A model generated the notes under the pieces. The model searched no databases and had not been told where the DNA came from. It saw nothing but the letters and a program-made list of their open reading frames with translations. A stretch of 64,000 nucleotides of DNA from Symsagittifera roscoffensis (Eukaryota > Xenacoelomorpha > Acoela > Convolutidae), in contig NC_087070.1 of the NCBI RefSeq assembly GCF_963678635.1, positions 7,474,539 to 7,538,538 of the forward strand, given 5' to 3'. Of the stretch, positions 20,312-29,136 are shown in pieces. Numbering within the stretch: the first letter of the stretch is position 1; each line of letters opens with the position of its first letter. Both the position numbers and the translations under genes were made by a program.

Positions 20312-20978
20312 ATGAGTTATATCGAGCCTGAAGACAATCTGGTGGACTTCCCCGAGAAGTTTTTGAACTTGCGGGATGAGTTAGATTTCACACACGAAGC
20401 CTTGCTGGAGGACAAGGAAGTTGAGAGAAGGGTGGAAATCTACGATGGTTTAGTCGAAAAGGGTGCAAATCTGACGCCCATGGAATTCATGATATTCATG
20501 GACCGGAGTTACATCTTCAAGTATCCGGTCCTGAATACCGATGAACTGTTTGAGCTGTTTGAAACTTCGGAGCACATGGAGTGGAAACCATGTGGTTTCC
20601 CAAGAGACAATGGACTTTTTGTCCTTATTCTTTGGAGAGGATGTAAGTTTGTTTTATAATACACCCAATTTTAAAAATAATAAAAAAAAATTTTATTCAA
20701 GTGGCATGGCAACATAGAAATACTATATAAATTTGTTTTAGTTTCAAGAAGAATTCTTCAAAAAGCCAGTGGCGGAGGCAGAGTTTAGACGAAAAATGTA
20801 GCTTGATATTATGTTGGAGGAGATATATCAAGCTTGGTGGCGGCCTTACTCAGCGCTACAGTTTGCAGTGAGGAGCCTGAATAGGGCCGCGGAAAATTCG
20901 TTGGAAAAGATGGCGGCAGCAAAACTAGTGAAATCGTACACAGATATTAAATCTTGTATTTATAAAAGTTATTTTTAA
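20312..20978 (+). CDS. Opposite-strand two-exon gene inside the 13.7-kb element
   Basis: Plus-strand ATG at 20312 opens 110 codons of acidic sequence (MSYIEPEDNLVDFPEKF...), reaching a consensus donor AT|GTAAGT at 20643. A 99-nt intron ends TTTTAG at 20741. Exon 2 in phase 0 stays open from 20742 to TAA 20976-20978 except for one TAG at 20799-20801. The phase 0 reading of exon 2 matches the +1 frame of the last ~25 codons of exon 1 (…ETMDFLSLFFGED), not the ATG frame, implying an indel near 20575-20590. So this copy carries a frame change and a stop. Plus-strand AATAAA follows at 21070 and 21106. No known domain. Placement antisense between pol and env recalls HBZ of HTLV-1. Confidence 0.55.
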
Positions 20979-21125
20979 ATTTATTTGTTAACATGTTATT
21001 TTTGGTGTTTTGTGTTTTTATTACAAACGAAATATTTATAAAGTAGAAAAAGAAAAAAAAGAAAAGGCCAATAAAAAGAATTTAAAAAAAATATTTAGTT
21101 TGGCCAATAAATGGTTTAGTGTTTT

Positions 21126-24100
21126 TTATTTCTTTTTAAATTTGCCAATTAAACTAGATGGAATTGTAGTTCCATAAAAGTTTGTAAGACGATTTGTCCG
21201 CTTAGGTTTTTTGGATTCAGAAAGTAATCCAGGTGCGGATCGAGTGTTCTCATTGAAGCTTTCCTGAGAGCTATGAGGGATATTTTTTCCATCAGTAAAG
21301 CTTTCTGATGATTCAGATAAACGAGGGATATCAGGAGGACGGGGAGTATTATATTGTGTTGTTATATTTTGGTGGCGGCGGCCAAAGTCATTTGCTAGAC
21401 TAGTATTAGGACTTATACTGCGGCTAGGTAGGCGGCGGTGGCCATAACTACTAGATTGACTAGTTGAAGGATTAGGGGTTTTATCAGCAGGATAGGGAGT
21501 TGAACTTCGAATAAGTCTAAGATTCTGGTCAATCGCAGTCGCATCGAACAAAGTTCTTAGATGCATGGTTTCTCTGCCTGAATCTAATGAGTGTTCATGA
21601 ACAATGGTTTTATTTTGATCCTCATTTGTAGGGGTATGATCAGTCATTTGCTGATAACCATTGTTGACTACTGGCCAAAACTGGTATTGTAGATTTTCAA
21701 CCTGTTTAGGTTTATTGAAAGAGTCGATTTGATGATTTGTTATATGATCATAAAAATCACTTGAAAATAAATCACTAGAGTACTCTTGTAGTAGCTTGGG
21801 CATTTGTTGTTCTTTAGGAAAGTATTCAACAATATGATTGCGGTGGACAATCTTTTTTTCGTTAGTGAAATCATTTTGAATTCCGTATGTTACTTCCGTG
21901 ATTTTTTCAATTACGGTGTAGGGTCCAGATCTCAAATTTAAAAGCTTTTGACTTTTCAATAGTGGTTTGGATCTATTTTCTAGTAACACTTTTGTGCCTT
22001 CTTTTATAGGCCGTCCTAATTTAAATTGATTTCGGAACATGTGGGCCTTATTAGTGATGCGGCGGCAATGGGTATAGGTGTTACTATAAATCAACTTAAA
22101 ATCATTTTCCCTCTTTAGTATTTCGGCGGAAATTTGATTTTTTAGAAATCTATCTATGGTCTCATTGTTTGACTTATGCTCGGTATGAGCATGATTTTCG
22201 AGACCAGCGCAAAATTCAGAGGTACATCTTTTGTTTTGGTCGCGGTAGAGGCCTAATTTAAGGCTAAGGGGAACCTGAGGTTTTATGCCAAAGACAATCT
22301 CATATGGAGTGTAACCTGTACTTGAATTAATGGCGGTGTTATGTGCAAAAGCAAATTTATTTATTAATTCAGACCAGTTTGAGCCTGAGGTACTCAAGAA
22401 ATGTCGAAAGTACTGGGTTAAATGTTTATTCTGGACTTCAACTTTTCCGTTAGTCCAAGGCGAGTAAGTAGTTCTTGGCCTCAGGGTTATTCCCAATTCA
22501 GAGGACCAATGAGCAAAGTCATTACTCATGAATGCACTTCCATTATCATGAATAATTTGTTGTGGAATACCAAATGTTGTGATGTATTTCTCTAAGAGCT
22601 TAATAGTTTCCTTAGAGTCTGCATGGGTGCATGGATATACTTGAAGATATCTAGAGAAGGCATCTATCACAACTAAGCAAAAGTTTTTGCCGTGACTTGA
22701 TGGTCTAAGTGGACCTTTATGATCAATGTGGATCGTTTTCATTGGGATTGTTTCTAATTGTCCCCATTGTTGTAATGGAGCTTCATTCAGGTCTTTTCGT
22801 GTAGGTTTATTTTTCTGACATTCTAGGCAATCATGAAGAAGCATGTTGACCCATTTATAGAGTCCGGGCCAATAGAAATATCTTTTGATTATTTCCAAAG
22901 TTTTTGTTTCGCCGTGATGACCGCTAAGAGGATGCTTATGAGCTAACTCAAAGCAGTTTAGCACTAGGGAGATGGGTAAGCAAATTTTTGGACTCTTAGT
23001 ATAGTCATCATTATATTCATTAATACATAGAAGATCATGTTGGTCTTCAATGAATAATAATTCGAACTGCCTGATATAGGCTTTTAATCCTTTTTCTTCA
23101 CGATAAGGATTTTTTTTGTTTCTTTCTGGCTTTTCGTTTTGCTTTATGCAATTTTTGATATCTATGATTACAGTATCGTTACACTGCTCTTGCATAATCG
23201 TTTCAACGTCTAAATTTGCTTCTTTAGCAAAGTCGGTCATTTTTGCTATCAGTTCAAGAGAATCTGATTTATTCTCTTCAGATTGGAGACTTAGGGGTTC
23301 AATTAAATTCAAAGATCTTGTTTTGGTTGCAAAATCATTTTTTGCTTTAACCAGGTCGTTGAGAAGGTTGTTCTCAACATTGCCTTCATATAAGTCAAGC
23401 CATTCTGAATTTTCCAAAGGATCATCAAGTGCAGATACTTCATCTGGAATTTCTTCATAAATGTTTTCATTGTTTATATCTGGTATAGATAGTCGTTTGA
23501 TTTGGTTAATTTGTTTGCCAAATCGGAAGAAATCTGTTATATTTTGAATCGCACTACAAGATTCTTCAAAATATTCTGGAGCATCTTCAATGCTGAAGTC
23601 TCCTCTGTCACTTATGTTGATTAATTTCTTTTTTCCGCCTTGCACTTGAGCAATGACTGGATAGCAATCATTTTGAAATATGTTATCATCTTTGTGGAGT
23701 ACTGAATAACATATTTGTTCTCCATTGTCTTGGATGAACTTTATATCATTTGGAATGGTTTTGTGTTCTAGTTGATATCTTTTGATATCAGCGATGGGTA
23801 CATTTCGGCTCAATAAGTCAGGAAAGGCTAGGTTTGAACCTGGGGTATAGATTATTTTCAAATTGTTGAATTTTGTCAATACGACTTGATATTTGAAAAA
23901 TCTATGAGAAAGTTGTCCTTTTCTGGACCATAAGAAGAGAATAGGTCTGTGGTCGCAATATAGGTATAGAGGAAAGGGTGAACCTATAATGTAGAATTCA
24001 TAGGTTTGCAAAGCGGATATTATTTCACATAATTCACGATGTTGAGTAGACATTTTCTGCTCAGCTTTATCAAAGACTCTAGAATTGGCAGAAACAATTC

Positions 24101-26039
24101 TTTTCCCTTCAGGGAAGTCTTGGATGAGTATACATCCGGTTCCTACATTTGAGGAGTCGGCGTGAATGTGGAATGGGTAGTTTACATCAGGTATGGCATT
24201 TGAAATATCATGACAGAATTTGTCTTTCAGCTTTTGAAAAACTTTTTCATGGCATGGTAGCCATTGAAACTTATCACTACTGTTTGCCAGTTCATATAGA
24301 CATTTTGCGTCCACATGAAAATTGATTATGTATGTGCTGTAGAATCCCATGACACCTAATACTCTTAGAACTTCTGTTTTTGATTCAGGGGATTTCAATT
24401 TTTTTATGTCATCAATTCGTGAAGCGATTGGGGAAAGACCATCTTTAGAGACAACGTGGCCTAGAAATTTAACTTTTCTTAGGAAGAAAAAGGTTTTGTC
24501 AGGGGCAGCTTTTAAGTTGGCCTTCCGTAAAAGAGAATGATATTCTCGAATTGTGTCAAACATTTCATTTTTACTTTGACTCTGTAACAGAGTGTCGTCT
24601 ATGTAAGTAATTGCTTTTTTTTCTTTAATGAGGGGTCCGAAGGCATATCTCATTAGTTTACTGAAGAAATTTGGAAGTGGTTTCAAGCCATAGAAACCAA
24701 CTTGGTAGGTATATTGTCTACCTCCTACAATAAAGCTTGTTAATTTCTGAGCCTCATCTGTTAGAGGTACTTGATGGTAGGCGCAAGAGAGATCACTACT
24801 TGTGAAGTATGATCCGTTTATTCGGGTCATGAGAACTTGTAGTGGTTCTAATGGCCAACTAAAATTGCTAGTATCTGTGATTGAGCTTAGATACCTAGCA
24901 TCGAAGACCAACTTAACGTAGTCTTTTTTTGGAAGAATGATGACTGGATTTACGAACCATGAGTTCATATCATCTTTTTCATTTAGTTCTCTGACTATGC
25001 CTGCTTGGATTAATTCATCCATTAACTTGTCCAATTTATCTCTTAGATGGACTGGGATTTTACTCGGTCGTTGTTTTTTGAACGTTGCGTCCTTTTTAAG
25101 TGGTATATGGAATTTATGTTTTGTTTTTCCAATATCATATTTGTGATGAGAATAAACATCTTGATCCTCTATCAGCATTTGAATTAGATCTGAAAATTCA
25201 TCATCCGAGATATCACTTTGTGTGAAATCGAAGTCAGATAAAAATTTAATAGTAGTTTCGATTTTTTCCAAAGTACTACTATCGTCATTATCAATTGCGG
25301 AGTATTGGGTAAACGTTTCGTTGACTAGAAAGGCAATTAGCCGATCATTATGTTCTTTGTTTCGGTACTTTTTAAATTGTTCTTTCAGGGGAGGCCTGCA
25401 AAGGTTCTTTGCATCATTAGAAAAGTCGGTTGCTATTTCGTTTTCATTTTTGCATACTTTGACTATATCTGAACCAATTTGTTCAAATATTTCTGATACA
25501 TTCTCTGTATCAAACACTTCAAGGGCAGGCATGTCCTTGATTTCTTGTCCTGAAACATAGACAAATATAGTAATTCCAGAATGTTGGAATACATCGACAA
25601 TGATTTTGGAAACTTCTTCCCAATTCATTTTATCTAAGCCACAAGCAATTTTGGGCATTGCGATAGATCGAATGTTATTTGCTATAGCATGATCTTTCAT
25701 TTCGGACAAGGTATTGAATATAGCGTCGTAAGTGGGTTTCTGAAAGTACCTCTGTTTGGTAATCAGGTTATATATGATTTGTCCAGATTTTGGATCAGTG
25801 AAGATGAGAATATCGTTAATGTTAGCATGTATTGAGTTACAAAAGTGTCGTAGCTCAGGATACCTTTTGCTAATTGATTCAGCAAATCCTTTTTTCATTG
25901 CTCTATCTGCAGAGATTGTATGGGCAATGGGCATATTCGATTCGAATATGGATCTTTTTTTGAAGTCTACATATTGTAGACAGGGGCCGGATAATTGAGT
26001 ATTGCTTTCCTGTGTTGTATTGACAACAGTGTTCAGCAT
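21126..26039 (-). CDS. pol: Pol: macrodomain - reverse transcriptase - RNase H - integrase
   Basis: 1637 codons from the ATG at 26039; the frame is open back to 26219 where it overlaps protease. Residues ~22-163 form a macrodomain of the TARG1/OARD1 type (see next entry). RT follows, with VGFYGLKPLPNFFSKLM and catalytic YIDD at 479-482. RNase H has Asp628 in HIHADSSNVG. Integrase has an HHCC zinc finger (HHGETKTLEIIKRYFYWPG ... CLECQ, ~1035-1075) and the DD35E triad Asp1106, Asp1165, Glu1201. A GPY/F module (SGPYTVIEKI) lies near 1374. The last ~200 residues are Pro/Ser-rich. No stop or frame break interrupts the frame. Confidence 0.93.
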   Translation of the reverse strand: MLNTVVNTTQESNTQLSGPCLQYVDFKKRSIFESNMPIAHTISADRAMKKGFAESISKRYPELRHFCNSIHANINDILIFTDPKSGQIIYNLITKQRYFQKPTYDAIFNTLSEMKDHAIANNIRSIAMPKIACGLDKMNWEEVSKIIVDVFQHSGITIFVYVSGQEIKDMPALEVFDTENVSEIFEQIGSDIVKVCKNENEIATDFSNDAKNLCRPPLKEQFKKYRNKEHNDRLIAFLVNETFTQYSAIDNDDSSTLEKIETTIKFLSDFDFTQSDISDDEFSDLIQMLIEDQDVYSHHKYDIGKTKHKFHIPLKKDATFKKQRPSKIPVHLRDKLDKLMDELIQAGIVRELNEKDDMNSWFVNPVIILPKKDYVKLVFDARYLSSITDTSNFSWPLEPLQVLMTRINGSYFTSSDLSCAYHQVPLTDEAQKLTSFIVGGRQYTYQVGFYGLKPLPNFFSKLMRYAFGPLIKEKKAITYIDDTLLQSQSKNEMFDTIREYHSLLRKANLKAAPDKTFFFLRKVKFLGHVVSKDGLSPIASRIDDIKKLKSPESKTEVLRVLGVMGFYSTYIINFHVDAKCLYELANSSDKFQWLPCHEKVFQKLKDKFCHDISNAIPDVNYPFHIHADSSNVGTGCILIQDFPEGKRIVSANSRVFDKAEQKMSTQHRELCEIISALQTYEFYIIGSPFPLYLYCDHRPILFLWSRKGQLSHRFFKYQVVLTKFNNLKIIYTPGSNLAFPDLLSRNVPIADIKRYQLEHKTIPNDIKFIQDNGEQICYSVLHKDDNIFQNDCYPVIAQVQGGKKKLINISDRGDFSIEDAPEYFEESCSAIQNITDFFRFGKQINQIKRLSIPDINNENIYEEIPDEVSALDDPLENSEWLDLYEGNVENNLLNDLVKAKNDFATKTRSLNLIEPLSLQSEENKSDSLELIAKMTDFAKEANLDVETIMQEQCNDTVIIDIKNCIKQNEKPERNKKNPYREEKGLKAYIRQFELLFIEDQHDLLCINEYNDDYTKSPKICLPISLVLNCFELAHKHPLSGHHGETKTLEIIKRYFYWPGLYKWVNMLLHDCLECQKNKPTRKDLNEAPLQQWGQLETIPMKTIHIDHKGPLRPSSHGKNFCLVVIDAFSRYLQVYPCTHADSKETIKLLEKYITTFGIPQQIIHDNGSAFMSNDFAHWSSELGITLRPRTTYSPWTNGKVEVQNKHLTQYFRHFLSTSGSNWSELINKFAFAHNTAINSSTGYTPYEIVFGIKPQVPLSLKLGLYRDQNKRCTSEFCAGLENHAHTEHKSNNETIDRFLKNQISAEILKRENDFKLIYSNTYTHCRRITNKAHMFRNQFKLGRPIKEGTKVLLENRSKPLLKSQKLLNLRSGPYTVIEKITEVTYGIQNDFTNEKKIVHRNHIVEYFPKEQQMPKLLQEYSSDLFSSDFYDHITNHQIDSFNKPKQVENLQYQFWPVVNNGYQQMTDHTPTNEDQNKTIVHEHSLDSGRETMHLRTLFDATAIDQNLRLIRSSTPYPADKTPNPSTSQSSSYGHRRLPSRSISPNTSLANDFGRRHQNITTQYNTPRPPDIPRLSESSESFTDGKNIPHSSQESFNENTRSAPGLLSESKKPKRTNRLTNFYGTTIPSSLIGKFKKK
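25551..25976 (-). other. TARG1/OARD1-type macrodomain within Pol
   Basis: Residues ~22-163 of Pol. The segments AHTISADRAMKKGFA, YNLITKQRYFQKPTYD and SIAMPKIACGLDKMNWEEV follow the order and spacing of the human OARD1 macrodomain. Lys95 and Asp136 fall where OARD1 has its catalytic Lys84 and Asp125, with the same 41-residue spacing. That family removes ADP-ribose from acidic side chains and cleaves related esters. Macrodomains of plus-strand RNA viruses reverse host ADP-ribosylation; by analogy this one may do so, which is inference. It sits between protease and RT, where no enzyme domain is usual for Ty3/gypsy. Confidence 0.85.
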
Positions 26040-26200
26040 GAAACAGCTATCGAATTCTGAACTTTCATTTAAAATTCTCGTTGCGAACTCATCACAATCG
26101 TGGATAGCAAATCTTTTATCCTCGTATCCTTGAATATCAGTTACTGCATAGCCTAGTACACACTTGTTTAGTGTGACAGGATGATCTTTCTGATTCTCAA

Positions 26201-26884
26201 TTAGGATAGGAGGCAGGAATCAGAATGCTCAATTTGAGTACAAACTGTATTAATGAAAACCAATTCGGTTTTGGTTGTATTTTTATGAGGCAGGAATGTA
26301 GTCCCTTTTTCGAAGTATGAATTTGGTTCAGCCAAGTGTTTGTATAAGTATGTAGAGCGTGCTGGAATGAACAGGGGTTCTTTCAAGTTAGTTGAGACAA
26401 TTTTTGAAACGTAAGGATATTCTTTATCGTTGTTCATCAACCCGTATGATATTACACCTTCTTTTAATATGAGCTCAACTGCGGGGATATCAAAGTAGAG
26501 AGCTTTTAGGAAGAGATGACAAAAGTCTACTCCTAACAGATTAGCAGTCTTTTCTTCAGTTATCCACACTTTGTGGTTAGATGGATATTTTCCATCAGTG
26601 TCGAAACAAGACTGAATAGATGTATGGCCAAACATACGTATATCAGATCCATTATAAGTCTTTGCTTTAATTTTGGATCGGTAAATTGTCATTTTTTGAC
26701 CTAATTTTTCCAATTCTTGATAAGTTGGGTAGTTTATGATACTACAAGTTGATCCTGGATCAATCATGAATTCAATTTCAAGTCCACTATTATTATTTTT
26801 GTCTCCGGTGGCAAAATGATATAAGCTAAGATATATCCTTGATTTAGGATTACTATCATCGCTTGGTTTCGGAGACTTTAATAG
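26201..26884 (-). CDS. pro: Aspartic protease (Pro) of the 13.7-kb element
   Basis: The -1 frame is open from the slippery site; the first ATG is at 26767, but translation is expected as a Gag-Pro fusion. The catalytic motif reads DPGST instead of the usual D-S/T-G-S/T, followed by a flap-like segment and LLGVDF near residue 77 of the ATG-initiated frame, matching the I/L-L-G-x-D element of retropepsins. About 60 residues after the protease core are linker. The frame ends at 26201. Pol is again in the -1 frame and opens at 26219, so a second shift would have to occur in 26201-26219. No canonical heptamer is visible there, so it may be a mutation or an unusual shift. Confidence 0.75.
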   Translation of the reverse strand, partial: LLKSPKPSDDSNPKSRIYLSLYHFATGDKNNNSGLEIEFMIDPGSTCSIINYPTYQELEKLGQKMTIYRSKIKAKTYNGSDIRMFGHTSIQSCFDTDGKYPSNHKVWITEEKTANLLGVDFCHLFLKALYFDIPAVELILKEGVISYGLMNNDKEYPYVSKIVSTNLKEPLFIPARSTYLYKHLAEPNSYFEKGTTFLPHKNTTKTELVFINTVCTQIEHSDSCLLS

Positions 26885-28281
26885 TTTAAAGGAAAGAAAT
26901 CAGTGATAGCATCACAGTAATTGACTTCTTCCTCAACCCAGTGGGTAGTTTCAGACTGTATTTGATTCGATCTAAAATTTGGTGATTGAGATCGCGTTGA
27001 GTCTCGACTGTTATTGCTATTATAGCTTCCAGTGTTATATGGTCGACCTCTAGGGTTACTATTGAATTGCCTATTTTCTTGGTCGTAGAACTGTTTAGCA
27101 ACTTGTTCATTTTCTCTGAATTTGTTTTCTCTGGGATACCTATCATCATAGGTTTGGGGTCTTTTGTTATTGAAAGACGATTGTGCATTAGCCTTTTGGA
27201 AATTGTTTCCGTTATAGTTATAATTATGGCGAATGCCATAGTTATTTTGGCTAGGATTTGAATTGTTAGTAGTTCTGTTTTGGTTATCCCAAAACCGGTT
27301 ACTTGGGTTAGGGTTACTCTGGTTAGGGAAGTTATTCGGTCTTCGATTTCGTTTATAATCGGTTTCAAATGAAACTCTTCGTTCATTTTTTGTTGTGAGC
27401 TCTTTTCGCAACTTATTTACTTCGTCCTGAACTTGCTTTTTTGAACATCTAGATATAGAATGTCCATTCATTCTGCAATATTCGCAGAATCGTGTACTAT
27501 TAGGTCTTCCCTTGATGTCAGGGTGACGTCGTTGAAATGAATTCTGATCATTGATTGCACTAACTTCTTGATTCTTGATCAATTTAGTTAGTTCTTTAAT
27601 TTGAGTTTCTAATGAAGTCATTTTATCCGTTGTTGACTTATTAGCAGGATCAGTAGCAACAATGAATGTTAGATTCTTAGTGATTACATGATTTGTGAAT
27701 TGATCCCAATTGGCATTTGGATGCTCTATCATGTATTCATGAGCTTTTTGTTTAAGGGCTAGAGGTCTTAGTCCCTTAATTGAGAAATCGATATACTTTT
27801 GACTTCTTTGTCTGGTTTGTATAGTTCTCTCAGCATTTTGAGCAGCTTCAATAGCATGAACGGTTTCATCATTACTTTCGGGCCATCCTCTATCTACAGA
27901 AGATTTAATTCTGTGGAAGTAATTTTTTATTAATTCGCCATCTTGGCGAGCTGCATTTTCAGCATCAATTCTATGTTTGAATTGATCTCGTCCGTCAGTG
28001 AATCTGTTTAGGAAGAGATCTTTGAGTTGTGCCCATGTGGTAGCATTGGTTACATTATCATTGAACCATTCAAGAGATGTATCAGTTAACAATGATCCGA
28101 ATAGGGATCGTTGTCTGCTATCATAGCTGCGTCGTGCATCATTATCAGCAGGTCTTTGACCTAATGAGAAAAGAATTTTGTTTTCAACTGAATTCCAAAA
28201 AGCCGTAGCATTTTGCTTCGGATCGTTTCCCGAAAATGTCATTAAAGACAGGTTGGGATGGGATATTGGGGTATCAGCCAT
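26878..28281 (-). CDS. gag: Gag of the 13.7-kb element
   Basis: 467 residues from an ATG ~200 bp after the PBS. Residues 1-230 look like a retrotransposon capsid (FWNSVENKI..., LFGSLLTDTSLEWFN, LFLNRFTDG), which packs and assembles particles. A single zinc knuckle CX2CX4HX4C sits at Cys266, Cys269, His274 and Cys279 for RNA binding. It is followed by an Asn/Arg-rich, low-complexity region to the end. The last sense codons contain T_TTA_AAC (26884-26890), so Gag is expected both as a product ending at 26878 and as a Gag-Pro fusion. Best read as the structural polyprotein of a Ty3/gypsy or retrovirus-like element. Confidence 0.92.
   Translation of the reverse strand: MADTPISHPNLSLMTFSGNDPKQNATAFWNSVENKILFSLGQRPADNDARRSYDSRQRSLFGSLLTDTSLEWFNDNVTNATTWAQLKDLFLNRFTDGRDQFKHRIDAENAARQDGELIKNYFHRIKSSVDRGWPESNDETVHAIEAAQNAERTIQTRQRSQKYIDFSIKGLRPLALKQKAHEYMIEHPNANWDQFTNHVITKNLTFIVATDPANKSTTDKMTSLETQIKELTKLIKNQEVSAINDQNSFQRRHPDIKGRPNSTRFCEYCRMNGHSISRCSKKQVQDEVNKLRKELTTKNERRVSFETDYKRNRRPNNFPNQSNPNPSNRFWDNQNRTTNNSNPSQNNYGIRHNYNYNGNNFQKANAQSSFNNKRPQTYDDRYPRENKFRENEQVAKQFYDQENRQFNSNPRGRPYNTGSYNSNNSRDSTRSQSPNFRSNQIQSETTHWVEEEVNYCDAITDFFPLNY
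26884..26890 (-). promoter_or_regulatory. -1 ribosomal frameshift slippery heptamer (gag/pro)
   Basis: The minus strand reads T TTA AAC in phase with gag, two codons before the gag stop. This is a canonical X_XXY_YYZ slip site. The -1 frame leads straight into an open frame carrying the protease. I did not establish a downstream pseudoknot. Confidence 0.8.
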
Positions 28282-28485
28282 TTTATATTCAGTTTAGAAC
28301 TTAAAAAAGAAAGATAGAAAAGTTTATAAATTTGTTTAGAAAACTTAAATTTCCGATTTGGAAATTTATTACTTCTCTTTATTTGTAAGAGAAATTTCAA
28401 CAATTCTCCAGTTTGAGAATTGGAATTTTTGCTTTTTTATCTCTTTTTGAGACTTTAGCAATTTTTGCGAATTTTTAGAAGGTGA

Positions 28486-28503
28486 GCCTCACTGGTCGCA
28501 CCA
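28486..28503 (-). promoter_or_regulatory. Primer-binding site of the 13.7-kb element
   Basis: Three bases after the 5' LTR, the minus strand reads TGGTGCGACCAGTGAGGC. TGG pairs with a tRNA CCA end. I could not identify the tRNA from memory. Confidence 0.7.
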
Positions 28504-28506
28504 ATT

Positions 28507-29136
28507 TATTACGCTAGCAATACTATTCACGTCGGACAAAACGCTTGCTAGGAATAAAGGGTCCTTTCTACTTTCTATCTTAGAAAGTAAATCTAAAATT
28601 CGCTGAGAAATATTTTATTAAAAAAAGAAGTTAGTATGAATTTACAGCAAGTTGCCTTTTGACTCAATAATTATTTTTTACGGTGAGATTGGAGATATTT
28701 TCTCTGAGATTGAATACTATTTTAGAGAAGGGTTGGGGTGGTTGAGGAGAGTGGTGGTGGTGGTAAAAGAGAAGTTGTTGGAATGAATTCCCGTAGTTTT
28801 GAGCTTCTATTTATACTCAATTGGGGAAATCACGCCACTTTTCGTATCAAATGAGAAGTTTCTTTTAACTTCGTATTCTTTATTCGTACATTCGTATTTT
28901 ACGAGAAGAAGGTTTCGTATGCTCGTACTTTACGAGAGGAATCGTTATTATTCGTATTGAATGAGAATAGTCGTTTCAATTCTCAATGCTTAAAACGTTA
29001 TACGAATTATTCCAATAGCATTTCCCTTCCTTTTGCAAGGGAATAAAAACATATTTCTTTGGTGGTGGCGGCGGCGTCACATTTTGTGAACGCAATAAAA
29101 TAATTCATGTTTCTGTTTCTATTTGAAATCAGAACA
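28507..29136 (-). repeat. 5' LTR of the 13.7-kb element
   Basis: 630 bp, matching 15461-16089. On the minus strand it contains TATAAATAG at 28808-28815, a TATA box placing transcription start near 28780. AATAAA near 28615 lies in the R/U5 part. U3 holds clustered inverted TACGAG words, for example CTCGTACTTTACGAG at 28922-28936. An ACTTTCTA-TCT-TAGAAAGT hairpin lies near 28570. Confidence 0.93.
28808..28815 (-). promoter_or_regulatory. TATA box in the 5' LTR
   Basis: TATAAATA within GAGTATAAATAGAAG on the minus strand, conserved in the other LTR copy at 15761-15768. Confidence 0.65.

Larger units (their letters stand above)
15461..29136 (-). mobile_element. 13.7-kb retrovirus-like LTR element with macrodomain Pol, env-like and accessory ORFs
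   Basis: Two ~629-bp direct repeats (minus-strand TGTTCTG...GTAATA) are flanked by the 4-bp duplication GCAT (15457-15460, 29137-29140). Minus-strand order: LTR, PBS, gag, protease, macrodomain-RT-RNase H-integrase, an opposite-strand gene, env-like frames, 3' accessory frames, polypurine stretch, LTR. The LTR copies differ by about six substitutions and one indel, roughly 99% identity. RT/integrase order and DD35E integrase place it in Ty3/gypsy-Retroviridae. Its length, about twice that of the other gypsy elements here, comes from the macrodomain and the extra 3' genes. Confidence 0.93.

Noticed and set aside
20312..20659. Antisense frame as a simple 115-residue single-exon protein
   Set aside because: The consensus GTAAGT donor and open exon 2 fit a spliced gene better; the last codons of this frame run into the intron.
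23116..23460. Plus-strand frame opposite pol
   Set aside because: Shadow of the 1637-codon pol frame, with no splice or start context, unlike the antisense gene at 20312.
26884..26890. Downstream pseudoknot for the gag/pro frameshift
   Set aside because: I could not fold the region reliably by eye, so only the heptamer is claimed.
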